A stretch of DNA of 36,992 bases from Plakobranchus ocellatus (Eukaryota; Mollusca; Gastropoda; Plakobranchidae). The translations under genes and the position numbers were made by a program. Location: positions 2,007,502-2,044,493 of the forward strand of contig BLXT01000975.1 in NCBI GenBank assembly GCA_019648995.1. Direction: 5' to 3'. Below the pieces are notes generated by a model that had not been told where the DNA came from, ran no database searches, and saw nothing but the letters and a program-made list of their open reading frames with translations. Of this stretch, positions 1-12,550 are shown in pieces. Every line of letters begins with the position of its first letter. Positions within the stretch are counted from its first letter, which is position 1.

Positions 1-42
<42 letters not shown>

Positions 43-120
43 TCAATAACAATAAAAATACTATAGCTACAACAACTACCACTATTACTGCTGCTACTAT
101 TATAACTACTGCTACGAACA
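1..120. repeat. (CTA)n microsatellite
   Basis: Positions 1-42 are a pure CTA trinucleotide array. It decays over the next 80 bases into related ACT/AAC/GCT triplets. The array touches the window edge, so its true length is unknown. Confidence 0.95.
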
Positions 121-1029
121 AATGTTTTTTAAATTAAAAAATTTTAATACCCTTACCAATAATTATTACGGCCATGAACTTACACAGTGATTACCATACT
201 TTAAATCATAAAATGTGCCCTGCTTTGTATTAACTTTGTGAGGATGTTTGTGTTTGTGACTGTGCTATGGAACCAAGTTGTGAAATATATATTTATCGAT
301 AATATTGAAAGTGAAGAAATTGTCTTTTGAATTAGACCCAGTTTTGTCACAATGAAATTCACGACAAAATAACCAACACACACATGATTAGATTTACATT
401 TAGGCTAGTATTTGTTGTGACCGTTCGGCTGCATTTTGATGGGCCTAGATCTAGACATAGTGTAAGTCCAAAAGCAGGAACGCGACCTCCCGCACCCGAT
501 TGGCAAGCTTCAGCCGCTATCAATTCAAGCTACTACAAGCATTGAATTGTCAAAATTATGTTCCAGCAAAATAACTATTGAAATTCACCTTAACTGAAAT
601 GATAATGTATCTAAGACAGGTTGCATTGGGGCAATTCTCAATTCGTTTCAGCATTTTAGTTTATGGGTTATCCCTAAGGCAACGTTACTAATATAGGAAG
701 CGATGCACCGCTTGTGGCCGATTCATAACAATCCATCTATTTGCGTAGTTTAATCTGATTTTCCCATATTATGATAAATTGCTCGACTATTTAAGGTCCT
801 TAAAATTTTAATTCTAAACATTTTGAAAAAAAAATTTGCTGAAAAAACATTTTCGCATTCGTAAAACGATATTAAAATGATATTAGTCGAAAGTGACGTC
901 AGCGAAAGGGAGATAAGTGAAGGGGGTATCGAATTTGAAATAAAAATTAAAACAATCCTGTCGTTTTAAAAAAAAAACATGAAAAATATCTTAAAAATCA
1001 TCTGAAATCAGACTGTACCACATATCACG
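121..1029. other. non-coding flank upstream of the LINE; no gene seen
   Basis: AT-rich sequence with a few short spurious reading frames and no recognisable protein or RNA. It contains TAGATC-type hexamers near 445 and a perfect CRE-like palindrome TGACGTCA at 894-901. That site has no recognised gene beside it, so I do not call it functional. Confidence 0.6.
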
Positions 1030-3485
1030 ATTTGGGTAACATCTCAAGAAGAAAAAGTAAAATTAGGGGTCATCATCAGCAGGTACCTTGTCTGGAACAG
1101 ACTTTGGCGATCATGTTCCCCCAAACACTCAAACCTATTCTCAGTTAATCTTATGAATTTGATATTGCTACCCTTGCCTATTTTCCATGAGTTAAGACTT
1201 TTAAGTGTTCTAAACCTTTGTTTCGGCAAATGTGGCCTAAAAACTGCAGTTGCCTCTTATCTTATCTTATTAATTAGTGATCACTCGAGATAAGCCTCTT
1301 TCAGGACAAATTCATTTGGCTTTTTTTCTGTCCATGATATCTTCATCATTCTTCGGATAAACCACACCTCTACTGCTTTAGTTTGTTCTCTATTTCTTTG
1401 TTTATTGTCCAACACCCACTACCATACAAAAGTACTGAGCATAAACAATATGTTTTAATTACCCTTATTTTGGTTTTCATACTTATGTTTCTATTTGCCA
1501 CATTGGTGTAATTTTTAGGAATGTATTTTTACTTATTTCACTTATGCATCTGCCATTATCAGGTAGCCTAGATATTTGTAATTTATTTGATTTGTTCGCC
1601 TTTGCTAACGAGATTGTACTTGGGGTTAGAGGATTTCTTTGAGATGACCTTACATTCCATTTTCTTTACATTCAAGAACAGGCCCATTCTTTCGCTCTCT
1701 AAAACTACAGTATCTAGAAGTTTTTGGAGTTGTTCGCCAGATTCTGCTATTGAACTGTATCATCTGCATACCTGAGATTATTAAAATGCTCTCCATTTAT
1801 TTTTAAGCCTGAAATACCATAAAGATTCCTTAAGATTTTTTCACTAAATAGGTTAAAAAAGATAAGGAGACATTACACATCCCTGCCTCGCACCTCTTTT
1901 GATGGATTTGAAATCACTATGTTCACCTTCAATTCTCACATATGCAGTCTGGTCCCAGTATCGATTTCTAATTACTCTCAGATCTTTCACGTCGATGTCT
2001 AATTTTTCTAGCATGCGAAACTGCTTTAAATGTTTTACTTTGTCAAAGGCCTTGGAATAATCAATGAAACCGAGCTGGATATCTTTTTGCATTTCTATAC
2101 ACATTTCCAGGAGCATTGACAAAGTGAATATTGCGTTTTAAGTCCCTTTATCAGGCATAAAGCCAAACTGTTTTGGAGATATTTCTGGTCTTAGACTCTT
2201 GCGCATTCTATGGATGAAAACGCGTAACATGATTTTTGTAAAATGGCTCATTAAAGTGATTGTTCTTTGAAGTTCACATTCTTTTGCTCCTGGTGTTTTA
2301 AGCAGTACTATAAAAACAGATTTACAAAGATCCTCTGGAATATTACCACTATCGTATATTATGTTAAGAAGTTTTGTTGTCAGATCTATTGCTAAACCAT
2401 CTAATACTTTAATTATTTCTATAGGTATATGATCTGGTCCTGTGGCTTTTCCAGTTTTCATTTTCTTTACTGCTGCTTCTACCTCATCTTTAAATATAGT
2501 TGGACCTTCTAAGTTTTTCTCTATTTTGGTTTTTTTTTGCACCTGTCATCTTAAAAAAGATCTAAAACCTATTCTGAACATCTGTTTAGTATTTCCTTCT
2601 TTTCCATTAATATTGGTCCATGTTTTGATTAGACGCTGCCAGGGCTACTGCATTTGATTTTCTTACCACTGACGTCCTTAATTTTAGCATGCATGAATCT
2701 GCTGTCTATACATGTACATGTATTTAGCTTTCACTCTATTTCCTGAGATTGTTGATTAATACATTCTTCTTTCGCCGCGTTGCATTTTATTTTGATGTTT
2801 TTATTTAGGTCTGTATATTTGGCTTCTACATTTTTTGATTTGCGCCTTTCTTGCATTAAATTTAGTATTTCTTTGTTTATCCATTTCTTATGCTTTTTTT
2901 TTTTTTTTTAAATCTTTTTAGGAACGTTTTTCTCTATGATTTCATTCAGTGAATGTTTCATTTCTGATCATAATTCTTCTACTTCTGATATGTTGTTTAG
3001 GGTCTCATATTTGATATGCACAGCTATAGCAATGGTGTCTCTTAGTTTTTCATGAGATTTTATTAAGTCCATTTAGAATTTAGGATTAGCCTTTGCCTTC
3101 CCTAATTTCTTAAGTTTTATCTGAAATGTACACATGACTGGAATATGATCTGAATCACAGTCGGCTCCCGGCAGTGATTTCGATTTCTTGATGGCGTTTT
3201 GGATTTTTTTCTGAAAGAAGATGGGATATGTTTTGTCTCTACTTCTAAAAAGTTCTATCTCCGGGGCTCTTGCAAGCCCACTGTCGCCTAAGGTGGTTTT
3301 GATACCAAGTACTTGTGATGGTAAAATCATTAATTTGGCTCCATTCAATAGCCTACTTCCACGCTTATTTACAGTCCCATTGCCACTGGGCCCAACAACA
3401 TCTTCTACTCTTTCATCCCCAACTTTTGCATTAAAATCTCCCATTACTATTATGATGCCTGAGATTTTAGATAGCCTTTGAACTG
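1030..3485 (-). mobile_element. decayed, 5'-truncated non-LTR retrotransposon (LINE), RTE-like
   Basis: Read on the minus strand, the order is endonuclease, linker, reverse transcriptase, C-terminal region, as in a single-ORF LINE. The endonuclease C-terminal half (3444-3073) starts MGDFNAKVG and includes GADCDSDHIPV with the SDH catalytic motif. RT blocks follow: KATGPDHIPIEIIK and DSGNIPEDLCKSVFIVLLK (2542-2138), then FIDYSKAFDKVKH, RGARQGCVMSPYLF (2122-1853), and the YADD catalytic box at 1759-1770. A C-terminal domain remnant reaches about 1030. The N-terminal half of the endonuclease is absent, so the copy is 5'-truncated at about 3485. Several frameshifts and stops separate the blocks, for example just after YADDT and in the 2545-3070 linker, so it is dead. 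The wording of the RT blocks matches the family widespread in invertebrates and often annotated as endonuclease-reverse transcriptase or CFDP2-like. I place it near RTE with moderate confidence; the LINE call itself is firm. Confidence 0.88.
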
Positions 3486-3756
3486 AGTACGATACAGTGG
3501 GTAAGCAACAGAGTAGGATAAATCACACTCAGTTGGGTAAGCATACTTTTAAAGGCCACAGGCGGCGCTGTCGGCGTGCGAGGTCACCGGAAGTTATGTT
3601 CATTTTCTTCCGGGTTAAATCCAAGTCCCACTGAAATTGGAATGCTGAAGGTGACCGCGGGTACTTGGCATAAGGCGTCATATTCTGTAGCAAAGACAGT
3701 TAGCTTAGATTTTGAACTGATTTTCCTCATTTAGTGACGCTAAATAGAGTGGCAGA
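3486..3756 (+). promoter_or_regulatory. candidate TATA-less promoter and 5' UTR of the Ly6-like gene
   Basis: This stretch lies between the LINE's truncated end and the start codon and has a short GC-richer core (about 3555-3665) in AT-rich surroundings. It holds a textbook ETS/GABP-type site ACCGGAAGT (3586-3594) and a second, facing site CTTCCGGG (3607-3614), 12 bases apart. I see no TATA box. Paired ETS sites near the start site are typical of TATA-less animal promoters. The transcription start cannot be read from sequence, but it probably lies near 3590-3700. The ATG at 3757 is preceded by GGCAGA and followed by G, a reasonable initiation context. Confidence 0.5.
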
Positions 3757-3817
3757 ATGGAAGTCAAATTGCAAATGATATGTTTAGCTTTTTGTATGAC
3801 ATTTGCTGTCCAAAAAG
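3757..3817 (+). CDS. Ly6-like gene, coding exon 1 (signal peptide)
   Basis: This exon encodes MEVKLQMICLAFCMTFAVQK plus the first base of codon 21. The donor is AAAAAG|GTAAGAG at 3818, a near-perfect consensus. Too short for ORF calling, it was found by looking for a signal peptide with a phase-1 donor upstream of the Ly6 domain exon. A separate exon for the signal peptide is the usual Ly6 gene layout. Confidence 0.82.
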
Positions 3818-6800
3818 GTAAGAGTTGAGCCCTCAACTAAATGATTTGGATCTAGATATATAGATCTAGATCTAGATCTATATCTAGATCTAGATTTCTA
3901 GATTAGCCAAGAATCAAAATCTAGATCTAGTCTAGATCTTAGGCTTACTTGTAGATCTGAAATTTAGATCCAGATCTACATAGGCCAGGTCCAAGTACTT
4001 GTAGATCTATGTCTATCTTCGGCTAGCCCTTTCTTCTAGTTAGCAAATTTATTTGTCTAGAAATTCTAGATCTAGCTATTTTAAGAATAGCATTACATGA
4101 CTGCCTTTTGCCAATGCTATGCCTTATGTATTTATTTCGTCTATGTAGAATCATAGGCTAGGTTGTTTAAATCACTGGACATATGTAATTATAAATAGAT
4201 TTGTAGGCCTAAACGCTATTTCCTGCCGTTTGTCAACATACTAGAATCTAGATCTAGTCTACATACTTGTGCAGTGGTCCTCATTTTGCGCGCATTGAAG
4301 CCTATCTTGGTGCATATTTTTTTAGGGCGCTTTTTCGTTTGTTCCCACCCCGACTATTTATATAGGCCTAGATCTAGATTCTAGCTAAATTATTCGATCT
4401 GGCTCTGTGTTATCCAATAGGAGCAAACGAAAAAAAGCGTCAAATTGTGTAGATTTTGTGTGAAAATAATACTATTTTAATTACAACTTGGCCTGCGACC
4501 TCTTCATTTCGTCGATGGATTACGAAGATAGAGCCAGATCGAATAATATAGATATCTAGTTAGAATCTAGGCCTAGAATCTATATAAAAAGTCAGGGTGG
4601 GAACAGCGCCTTTTTTTAGTTCAGTTCCCGTGACACACACTTGAAAATAGGCATGGCTAGAGTGTGGCAGAGCGGTTTGAGAGATTTTTGGTGTGCATTG
4701 AACACCACTTACCCATGACATTGGTTGATACAAAAAAGACCTTTTTAAACCATAGGCCTACAGTTTTTGGGTTGATTTGTTTGATTTGATTCTCTTTCAA
4801 AAGCATGATTTAATTTCTATATTTATAACTTTTATTGCTATATGGCGTTAGAGTCACCTGTCATTGACATGATGTGTATATGTATGTTAATGAGAAACGG
4901 CACATTCTAGACCTATCTTCTACCACGAATGGATCAGTAACCTTGCTCTATTATGTCAGTATTTTTTTAAATTCTATTTTGTATGCTCGATAGTGACTAA
5001 AAGTTTCAAATTGTGTTAACTGTATTTAGACTTACCTTGAGAATAAAAGTGAACTCTACATTTGTTTAGCTAAAATCATATAAAAAGTTATGTTTTTTAT
5101 GACTTAAATTATTGTCTTGAAAGGAAATCTTTTTCATCCATTACGGAAACTAAACTGAAAACCAGGCCTAGGCCTATAGCTCTAATTTTATGAAAATGAA
5201 AGTTGTTAACCCATGATTGAATTATTTTGTCATTTAAACATTTAATATCGCACAATGAAAGTTTTTTTTCCAAAACTGAGAGTTAAGATTTTGAAAGATA
5301 CTGAAATATTCTGTTCGCTGCAGAATCTGAAACAAAAGTGTGGTGATGGTGAAGGTTCTTTATTTTTTCAATTTCTTGTCTCTTCAAGTAATTTTAGGCC
5401 AAGGTTTTGCTCATCTCAATCTATCTCACTTTATATTCAGGCCAAGCTGACATATGATGATGAAAATGTTTTGTTTATTGAAATGGATGATGGTATAACT
5501 AATGATGTTATAGTTTGTTATAAGCAGCATTCAATGTGTGACAATTGGCAATGCTGTGAGTGTGAACGAGTCTAGATTTAGATTAGACCTATTTTTAATT
5601 TTGTAGTATTATTATTAGTTTAAGCTTTGTTTACTGTTTTAGATCTAGGGATTTATAGAAAAGATCTCGAAGATGTGGGAATGTGGTGTGCAGGAAGTTA
5701 TTAGATCATATCCATGGTGGGGATGTGTCACGAGGGGAAGTTTGATTGGCTTCTAGTTTTAGCTAACCTTGATGACATAATTCAGTAATATTTACCTTGC
5801 ACCAGAAATTCTAGAATGTGTGGCTTGTATAGGATTGTTTTCATTAGCCTGTGCACTGAATAATCAGCATTTTCAAGAAGCCGTGGTTGTGAGATCATTG
5901 AGGAGAGCTTACAGAGACCACTTAGTCTTAGAAATAAATGGCTGTTGTTAGAGAGCTTGTAGACATAAAGAGTTCTTGAAATTAAATTGTTGTTCTGAAA
6001 TTTTTACGCATTCAAATTGACAAACATTCGTTCAATTTTCGGCAAGTCTTGGCGTGATTTCTGTCCTTCAGTCTACTTGACAGAGCTCATTGTCACAGGC
6101 AGTGTTAAACTAACAAACATCACTAGATCTAAGCTATTCATGACATCAGGCCATTTTCTCTAACGGCGGGCAAAATAGAACATGCAAACTTGTATTGCCA
6201 AAACCTAAAATAGGTTGTAACTTTGCCCACATTATTTTTTTTACATATTTGCTCAGATTTAGCTCATCAAAATATAGATTTTATGAGTCTAGCCAGATAA
6301 ATGTGGAAAATCACTGTTTGTTGCCTTTGCGTCCTACCAGAACCTTAATACCATAACTATTGGGGCTCAAAATTATCGCCTTAAATAATGCTTGGCATTG
6401 CCCTTAAATTCCTGTGTTTATACCATTCTTGGTTCGACACTAGTTCAGTTATCATCATCACCATTATTATTACTATTATAGTCATCATTATCATTGCTAT
6501 TATCGTTATCGTCATTGTCATAGAGAGGGTTGTGATTAGCATACGCTTTGACAAAAAGGTAGAAAGCAAATATATATACAGACCTGCCAACCGTCCCGCA
6601 AATTGCGGGACAATCCCGGAAAATGAGTGTATGTCCCGCATTTGACAGAAATGTCCCAGAATTCAGCTTTGTTTCGGACAAAAATTAATCCCTATTTTTG
6701 CTTTTCTCATTTATACCGCTCTTCCACAAATAAAGGTACTTTTCTTTTAGTTTCCATTTTCGTTTTGCGGGCGTTCATTTTTTATATCGATATGATACCG

Positions 6801-9800
6801 CTTCATTATGGTGCTCTCTTTTTATCGATATAAACTTTAAAAAATAAAAATAAAGCATCATGCACAAGTCTCCTTTCTGTTTATAGTTCTTCCTTTCAGT
6901 TTTTCCCCCATTGTCGATGCGAAAGTAGCGTTACTATAAGTGCTTTGGTTTTTCATTACCGTTTATTATTTATGTGAGTTGCATCCACATGCTTGGGAAG
7001 TGTTATAAACGATTACAACATAACTGAAGGAGAGCTAGATCAATAGAATTTTCTCTGTGAATATAGAGTTAATGCTGAACTCGATACTTTGTGCTTTTTT
7101 TCAATGAAGTCGTATAATTTTTAGAACCACTCATTAGCCTAGGTCTAGATCGCGATAGTTACCTTTGAGACCTGTGTTGGTCATAATTTCATTTTTGTGA
7201 TAGATAGGCTTAAAGAGTAGATGCACTTAGATCTAAATCAAGATATAGATATCTATGGTGAATGAAGTTATAGACTGTGATATTTAGAAGAATTTGTAAA
7301 AATCTTTAAGTTCAGAATGGTACAGAGGATAGAATGTTCACACACATGGGGGGGGGGGGGTGTCTTTTTTTTTTCTTAATTATTAGGCCTGGATGAAAAT
7401 ACAGTCCTATGATTGGCCTTTATTGCATCAAATTACAGACTATGATTTTTTTCAAATTTATCCAAAGGGTGTCTCATTTATTATTGGTCTTCTCACTACT
7501 TTTCTTAGTTATTTAATGAGAAAATCCTGATATTTACTATCTAATATTTTATCTGGATCTATTGTTGGCATAAAAATATTGTCTTGTCTCCATATATAAG
7601 TCTAAATATAAAACAAGGCATATGTGTAATTCATTAGTTATTTCACTGCTCTACATAGAGACACTTTCAAATAACCAAGCATATACATCACTAAGGACGG
7701 CCAAAACATTGAAAAAATGTTTTGAAGGATTAGCCTGACCAAAATTGTTGTTAAAAAAAAAAAAAACTACAAAAATCTGTTTTTATAGTAAGGATGAAGA
7801 ACACTTCAGTGATCATAGTGAATAGAACCTATGCATATATATGGATGAGTCATGATTATAATAGAGAAAACAAAAAGAGACACATTGCTGGATAGATCAC
7901 CTCATGGATTATGATCACAATTAAAATGTTGGGACACATTTTCAACCATAGAGTTGCATCAAACCAATTTTTACTTGCACGAGCATGGCTTCAAACTGCC
8001 TAGCCACCTATACAAAGAGTTTTGTATTCTGCCAACCTGAACATCAGGCATTGCAACGGCTTCATCATAACAGTTTCTTCTTGCATCAACATCTCTGCTG
8101 GCTGCTTACACATAAACAATTCTGCATCTTGCTAACTGTTAAAAGTGTTATGATATCAAACCAGTCAGCTCTGGCAGTTGCTTATTCTGGATTAATCTCT
8201 TGACTGAATTGATTGAACCTAGAAAAGGGATTGTGCTACAATTGATGGTTTACATTTGATTATCCATGTTTCAAGAGGTTTGTTGTATAGTGTGCTGTAT
8301 AATCTGGTTACATTGAATCTTCAAACTTTAATTTGTTTGTTTAGCACTAAAATGCTGTCTGTCTGATTTTTTGTGCACATGCGTACGCATGTGTCCCTGA
8401 AAACACATTTTTGAGGTTGGCAGGTCTGTATATAATAAATGACTGCAAAGAGTTTTCTTAAAATAATAATGCTTTATTTATTCACTACATAAAAGAAACA
8501 TTTATGAGAGGTTCACAAATACCCATTCATCTAATAACTTTTACATCACAAATATAATTTGTTTGCACGCTTTATCTTATCAATCACCTTAATTAGTCCT
8601 CTGCTACTCAATCTTTAGAGGAATACATAGGTCAGGTAGTCCAAGCATAGTAGAATTAGTAAGACACTTGAATAGTGGTCATATATGATCTTATACATTA
8701 CTGAAATCCCGGCACATACAATCACCAGAGCATAGATTAGGGGCATGGCACATGAGAAAGAGTAATCCATCATAGGTGTTAAAGGCACATCAAGGTATGT
8801 ACATAGGGCATCATAGACACATTGCATCAGAGATGTATGGCGTAGGTATCTTCCCCTAGATACAAAAATTACAATAAACAATATTTCTTGTTTAAAAAAC
8901 TTACACAAACAAAGACACAATTTCACCCTGTGTACTTAAAAATAATATATTCAAAATGTCTTGTATATAACATATGGAAAACAGAGTGTTGAACAGAGTC
9001 ATGTTATTCATGTAAAAAGGATTTCTAAAGCAATTTGGGATCAATTAATTCCATATTACCTTTTGGCTTGGTCAATAGATAAAAATTACCCTCTGCGCAA
9101 AACCACTTTTAATTTACAACGATGGAAAGAGTGAATCTCAATGAGACTTTAAATGATGTAGATAGAGAACAAACTACCAATACCATTTTCAGTTTGTTTA
9201 AATTTAGTCTCAAAGACTACAAAATCTAAAATATTCCAAACCTTCAAAATCTGGTGGCTCTACATAGGTCTGTCTCTCGAATGACCTGTTAATGCTCTTT
9301 GGTGTGTCTGGCTCTGCTACGCTGAATCTACTTAACCTCATCAGAATGGATTCCCGTTTCACTGGGATCCTCTTCAATAGATCTCTGCCGGATTCCCGGT
9401 AGAGCGGGATTCTCTAACCCAATCATAAAACTTGACTAAGACTAAAAATATTCGACCAATCAGGTTTCTGTTGTCATCACACGAGGTCAAATTGTTGAAA
9501 AAAATGGCTGTGACCATCAGTTGAGTTGTTCTCTCTTCATGTTTTGAGAAATTTTAACAAATTTTTGACATGAAGAAGGCACTAGAGTAACCAGGGACAT
9601 TGTCAGGGAAACCCCCACAACAAAAATTGTTTTCTGCAAATACATTTTTGAACAAATCACTGGTTCTGATGAGGTTAAACAAGAGTTTGACCAAGATTAC
9701 CCTTAAAATAAAAGTGGCAGCGATGACATTGACAATGAGTTAGAAGAGCCAATAGTTAGATCTAGATCTATAGATGAATACAGACTTGAATATAAAGATT

Positions 9801-10589
9801 GATGGTGAAAGAATAAGATTTCGGGAAGAAAGACAGGGGATGATCAGACAGTCACTGAGCCTAGATCTATATCTAATCTAGATTCATTGGACTCTTTTTC
9901 TGTAAATTTTATCCTCATCATTCTTTTGATAAATTTATCTGTACCCTACCCTGAATGCAGCCATTTTGCTCAGGTGGGAGAGGATGACAGCCAGAAGGGG
10001 CTCAGGTTTGAAAGAGTTAAGCCAACAATTACAAAAATGAAAACATTGCTGTCACGAAAATATTTGCAAGATATCAAACAAATCTCAAGAGTAAAGGCAC
10101 ATATGCGCTACCCCTTAAGCACATGAATGCGCCTACTGTTCTTAATTTTCAAGCTAGATCTATGATTTTTGTGTCAGCAGACGCACAAAAACCTGGCGCA
10201 TCCACTGGACCCAGCCTTAGCAATGATATCTATGCTTTAGGCAGTGTTTTCTGTGGAAATCTGTCATGACGTACGGGCTTACAATGCATCAGGCAGGAAC
10301 ATGAGTGCAACAGGGTTGGGAACGTCAGTGCGCCATCCCCCCCTTTACTCCAGTAAACTATTCAGAAGCTGTTAATTCAAGCATATTTTATATTAAATGT
10401 TATGTTTTTTAAACGCAGATCATATTTTTTGGTATATTGATCAAAACCAAAGACGAAAAATCCCCACTTTACAACAGTTACCATATTTTTCATATTGTAT
10501 TGAATAAAAAGCAAAGATATGCATTAACATTGCTGTTTTAATGAATCATTGATCAAAAGCAAGGACAGTAAAACTTCAATGACTAGTTA

Positions 10590-10676
<87 letters not shown>

Positions 10677-12506
10677 CGATCAAATAAAACTGTAAGGACT
10701 CAATTTTTGGAGAAAAAAATGGTATATTGCATGCGCCTTGCATGACATTCAAGCAATTATAAATTTACGTTAAGCCTGGTGAGCTACAACTCACCTGAGT
10801 ACTCTGTTGACTTTCCCCAACAAATGAGGACGTCCACAACAGAAAATATGGTGCCAGGAGTTTTAAATCTCACACATCATATTTAAGTAAATCACACTTG
10901 TTTTTGCATCTTTTGCAAACTGGAATGCCACTCATTTCTTCCATACTTTCAACCTCTCCACTTTTATCTGCTGGAACAAAACCATCCTCATCATTCTGTC
11001 TCTCTGTCTACATTCATTTTAACTTTTTTTTATTCATCCCCTGATAAGAAAAAAATCAATTGTATAGCTTTTGTCTTTCTTTTTTTATTATTCCTTTTTC
11101 TCCTCTCTCCTTCTTATTCCCATCTTTTCTCATTCTTTTTACCCTGAATGGCTTGCTGCCTCTCCTACTCTTTGCTTACTTAATAGTTGCCTGTATTCCT
11201 TGTTTTTTCCGACAAAATCTGTAATACCCGAGGAGAAAAAAACGGCTTCAACACAGCCCCCATCAAGCCATATTTGTGACAAATTCTTTAGACATGCACA
11301 CTAAACAAAAGATGAAAAGAAATAAATCACTTTTAAATATTAAAAGGCATTAAATATGTTTTAAACTATTTTTTTTTTTTGCAAAATAGGCGCACAATGT
11401 TCCACCCAAAAACTTGAGAAGATGACGCGCTAGTCCTATAGTGCACAATATGCCCTGCTGCAAAGTAGGTCACATCAATGCGCTAACCCCCATTTATGAA
11501 ACTATCTGTGTAATGGGTCAACTCGACGTGTTGCATTGTCTTGAGAAAGCCGTAGACTATACTTTTAGACTGCTGTTGAGTGCAACAACGTGATTAACCT
11601 CGTTCTAGCTTACTATGTCCCCCATGTGTCCAAGTTCTGATTTCCATAAAAAAACGAAAGTAGATTTTCTTACCTCCTTTTTATAACTTCAATGGGAAGT
11701 CTTGAAACTAGTACAAACGAAACTGGAATGAGTGAAACTTTTTATAGAATTAAAAGTTTGGGTCAATAGAAGTGGAATAATATTGAAACATGAAGGGGTT
11801 AGCGCATTATGTGCCTGGCACACCTATGTGCCTTTACTCAAGATGAGTTCGGTTAAAGAAAAGAAAAAGGAATATATTATATTAAGTTCATTGAAATTTT
11901 GATTTGGATCATGACAGTCATCATCTCTAGCTTTATGATTGTATTTCCTTTTCTGCTATTACTGCTGCTATTGAATTATACCCTAAAGCAATTGCCATAC
12001 CCACTCCCAACCATACCATTCTTTCTGAGAGTAATAAATGAAATTCGAAACAAGGTGTGAAGGAAAAGTAATTTCTTGTTGACTTAAAGATGTACATTAT
12101 TTTATTAAAATATTACAGTATATTAAAACTGTCCTTTATATTTGGAAAAAGTATATGATCGCATTCCAATTCCAGGTAGATATTACAAATATTTACATGC
12201 ATTGTTTAAAGGTCAAACAGCCCATTATTTCCTGTACGGCATTATGTTATTTTACTCACAGTATGAACAAACAAACGTTTTTCTTCTAGTTCATCCACGT
12301 TTTTCCCAATCACACTTTCATCCTGCATGTAAACCACATGAAACCACCTCCCACACTCACATCCAATCCACTCCTGATACATGCCATCTTTATCTCACCC
12401 CATGCCCCATCCACAACACACATGAGGGTCAAGTTCAAGAAAATTAAAATCACTATAAGATCTATTGACATCTCTATCAGCTGTATCTAGGTTCTTTGAC
12501 ATTTTT

Positions 12507-12550
<44 letters not shown>

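Noticed and set aside
894-901. Perfect CRE palindrome TGACGTCA
   Set aside because: No gene start nearby; an 8-bp palindrome is expected by chance at this scale.
1587-1775. Plus-strand frame over the LINE
   Set aside because: Antisense shadow of the reverse transcriptase region including YADD.
5255-5575. 106-codon plus-strand frame in intron 1 with an acceptor-like site near 5440
   Set aside because: Splicing exon 1 to it would put a stop soon after the junction; no known family; composition near that of the surrounding intron.
6381-6681. Overlapping Ile/Val- and Asp/Asn-rich frames on both strands
   Set aside because: Products of the ATC/ATT microsatellite.
12142-12447. Plus-strand frame opening LEKVYDRIP, like an RT box
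   Set aside because: Only about ten residues resemble a LINE RT motif; no neighbouring RT blocks, and the rest is low-complexity His/Thr/Pro-rich sequence.
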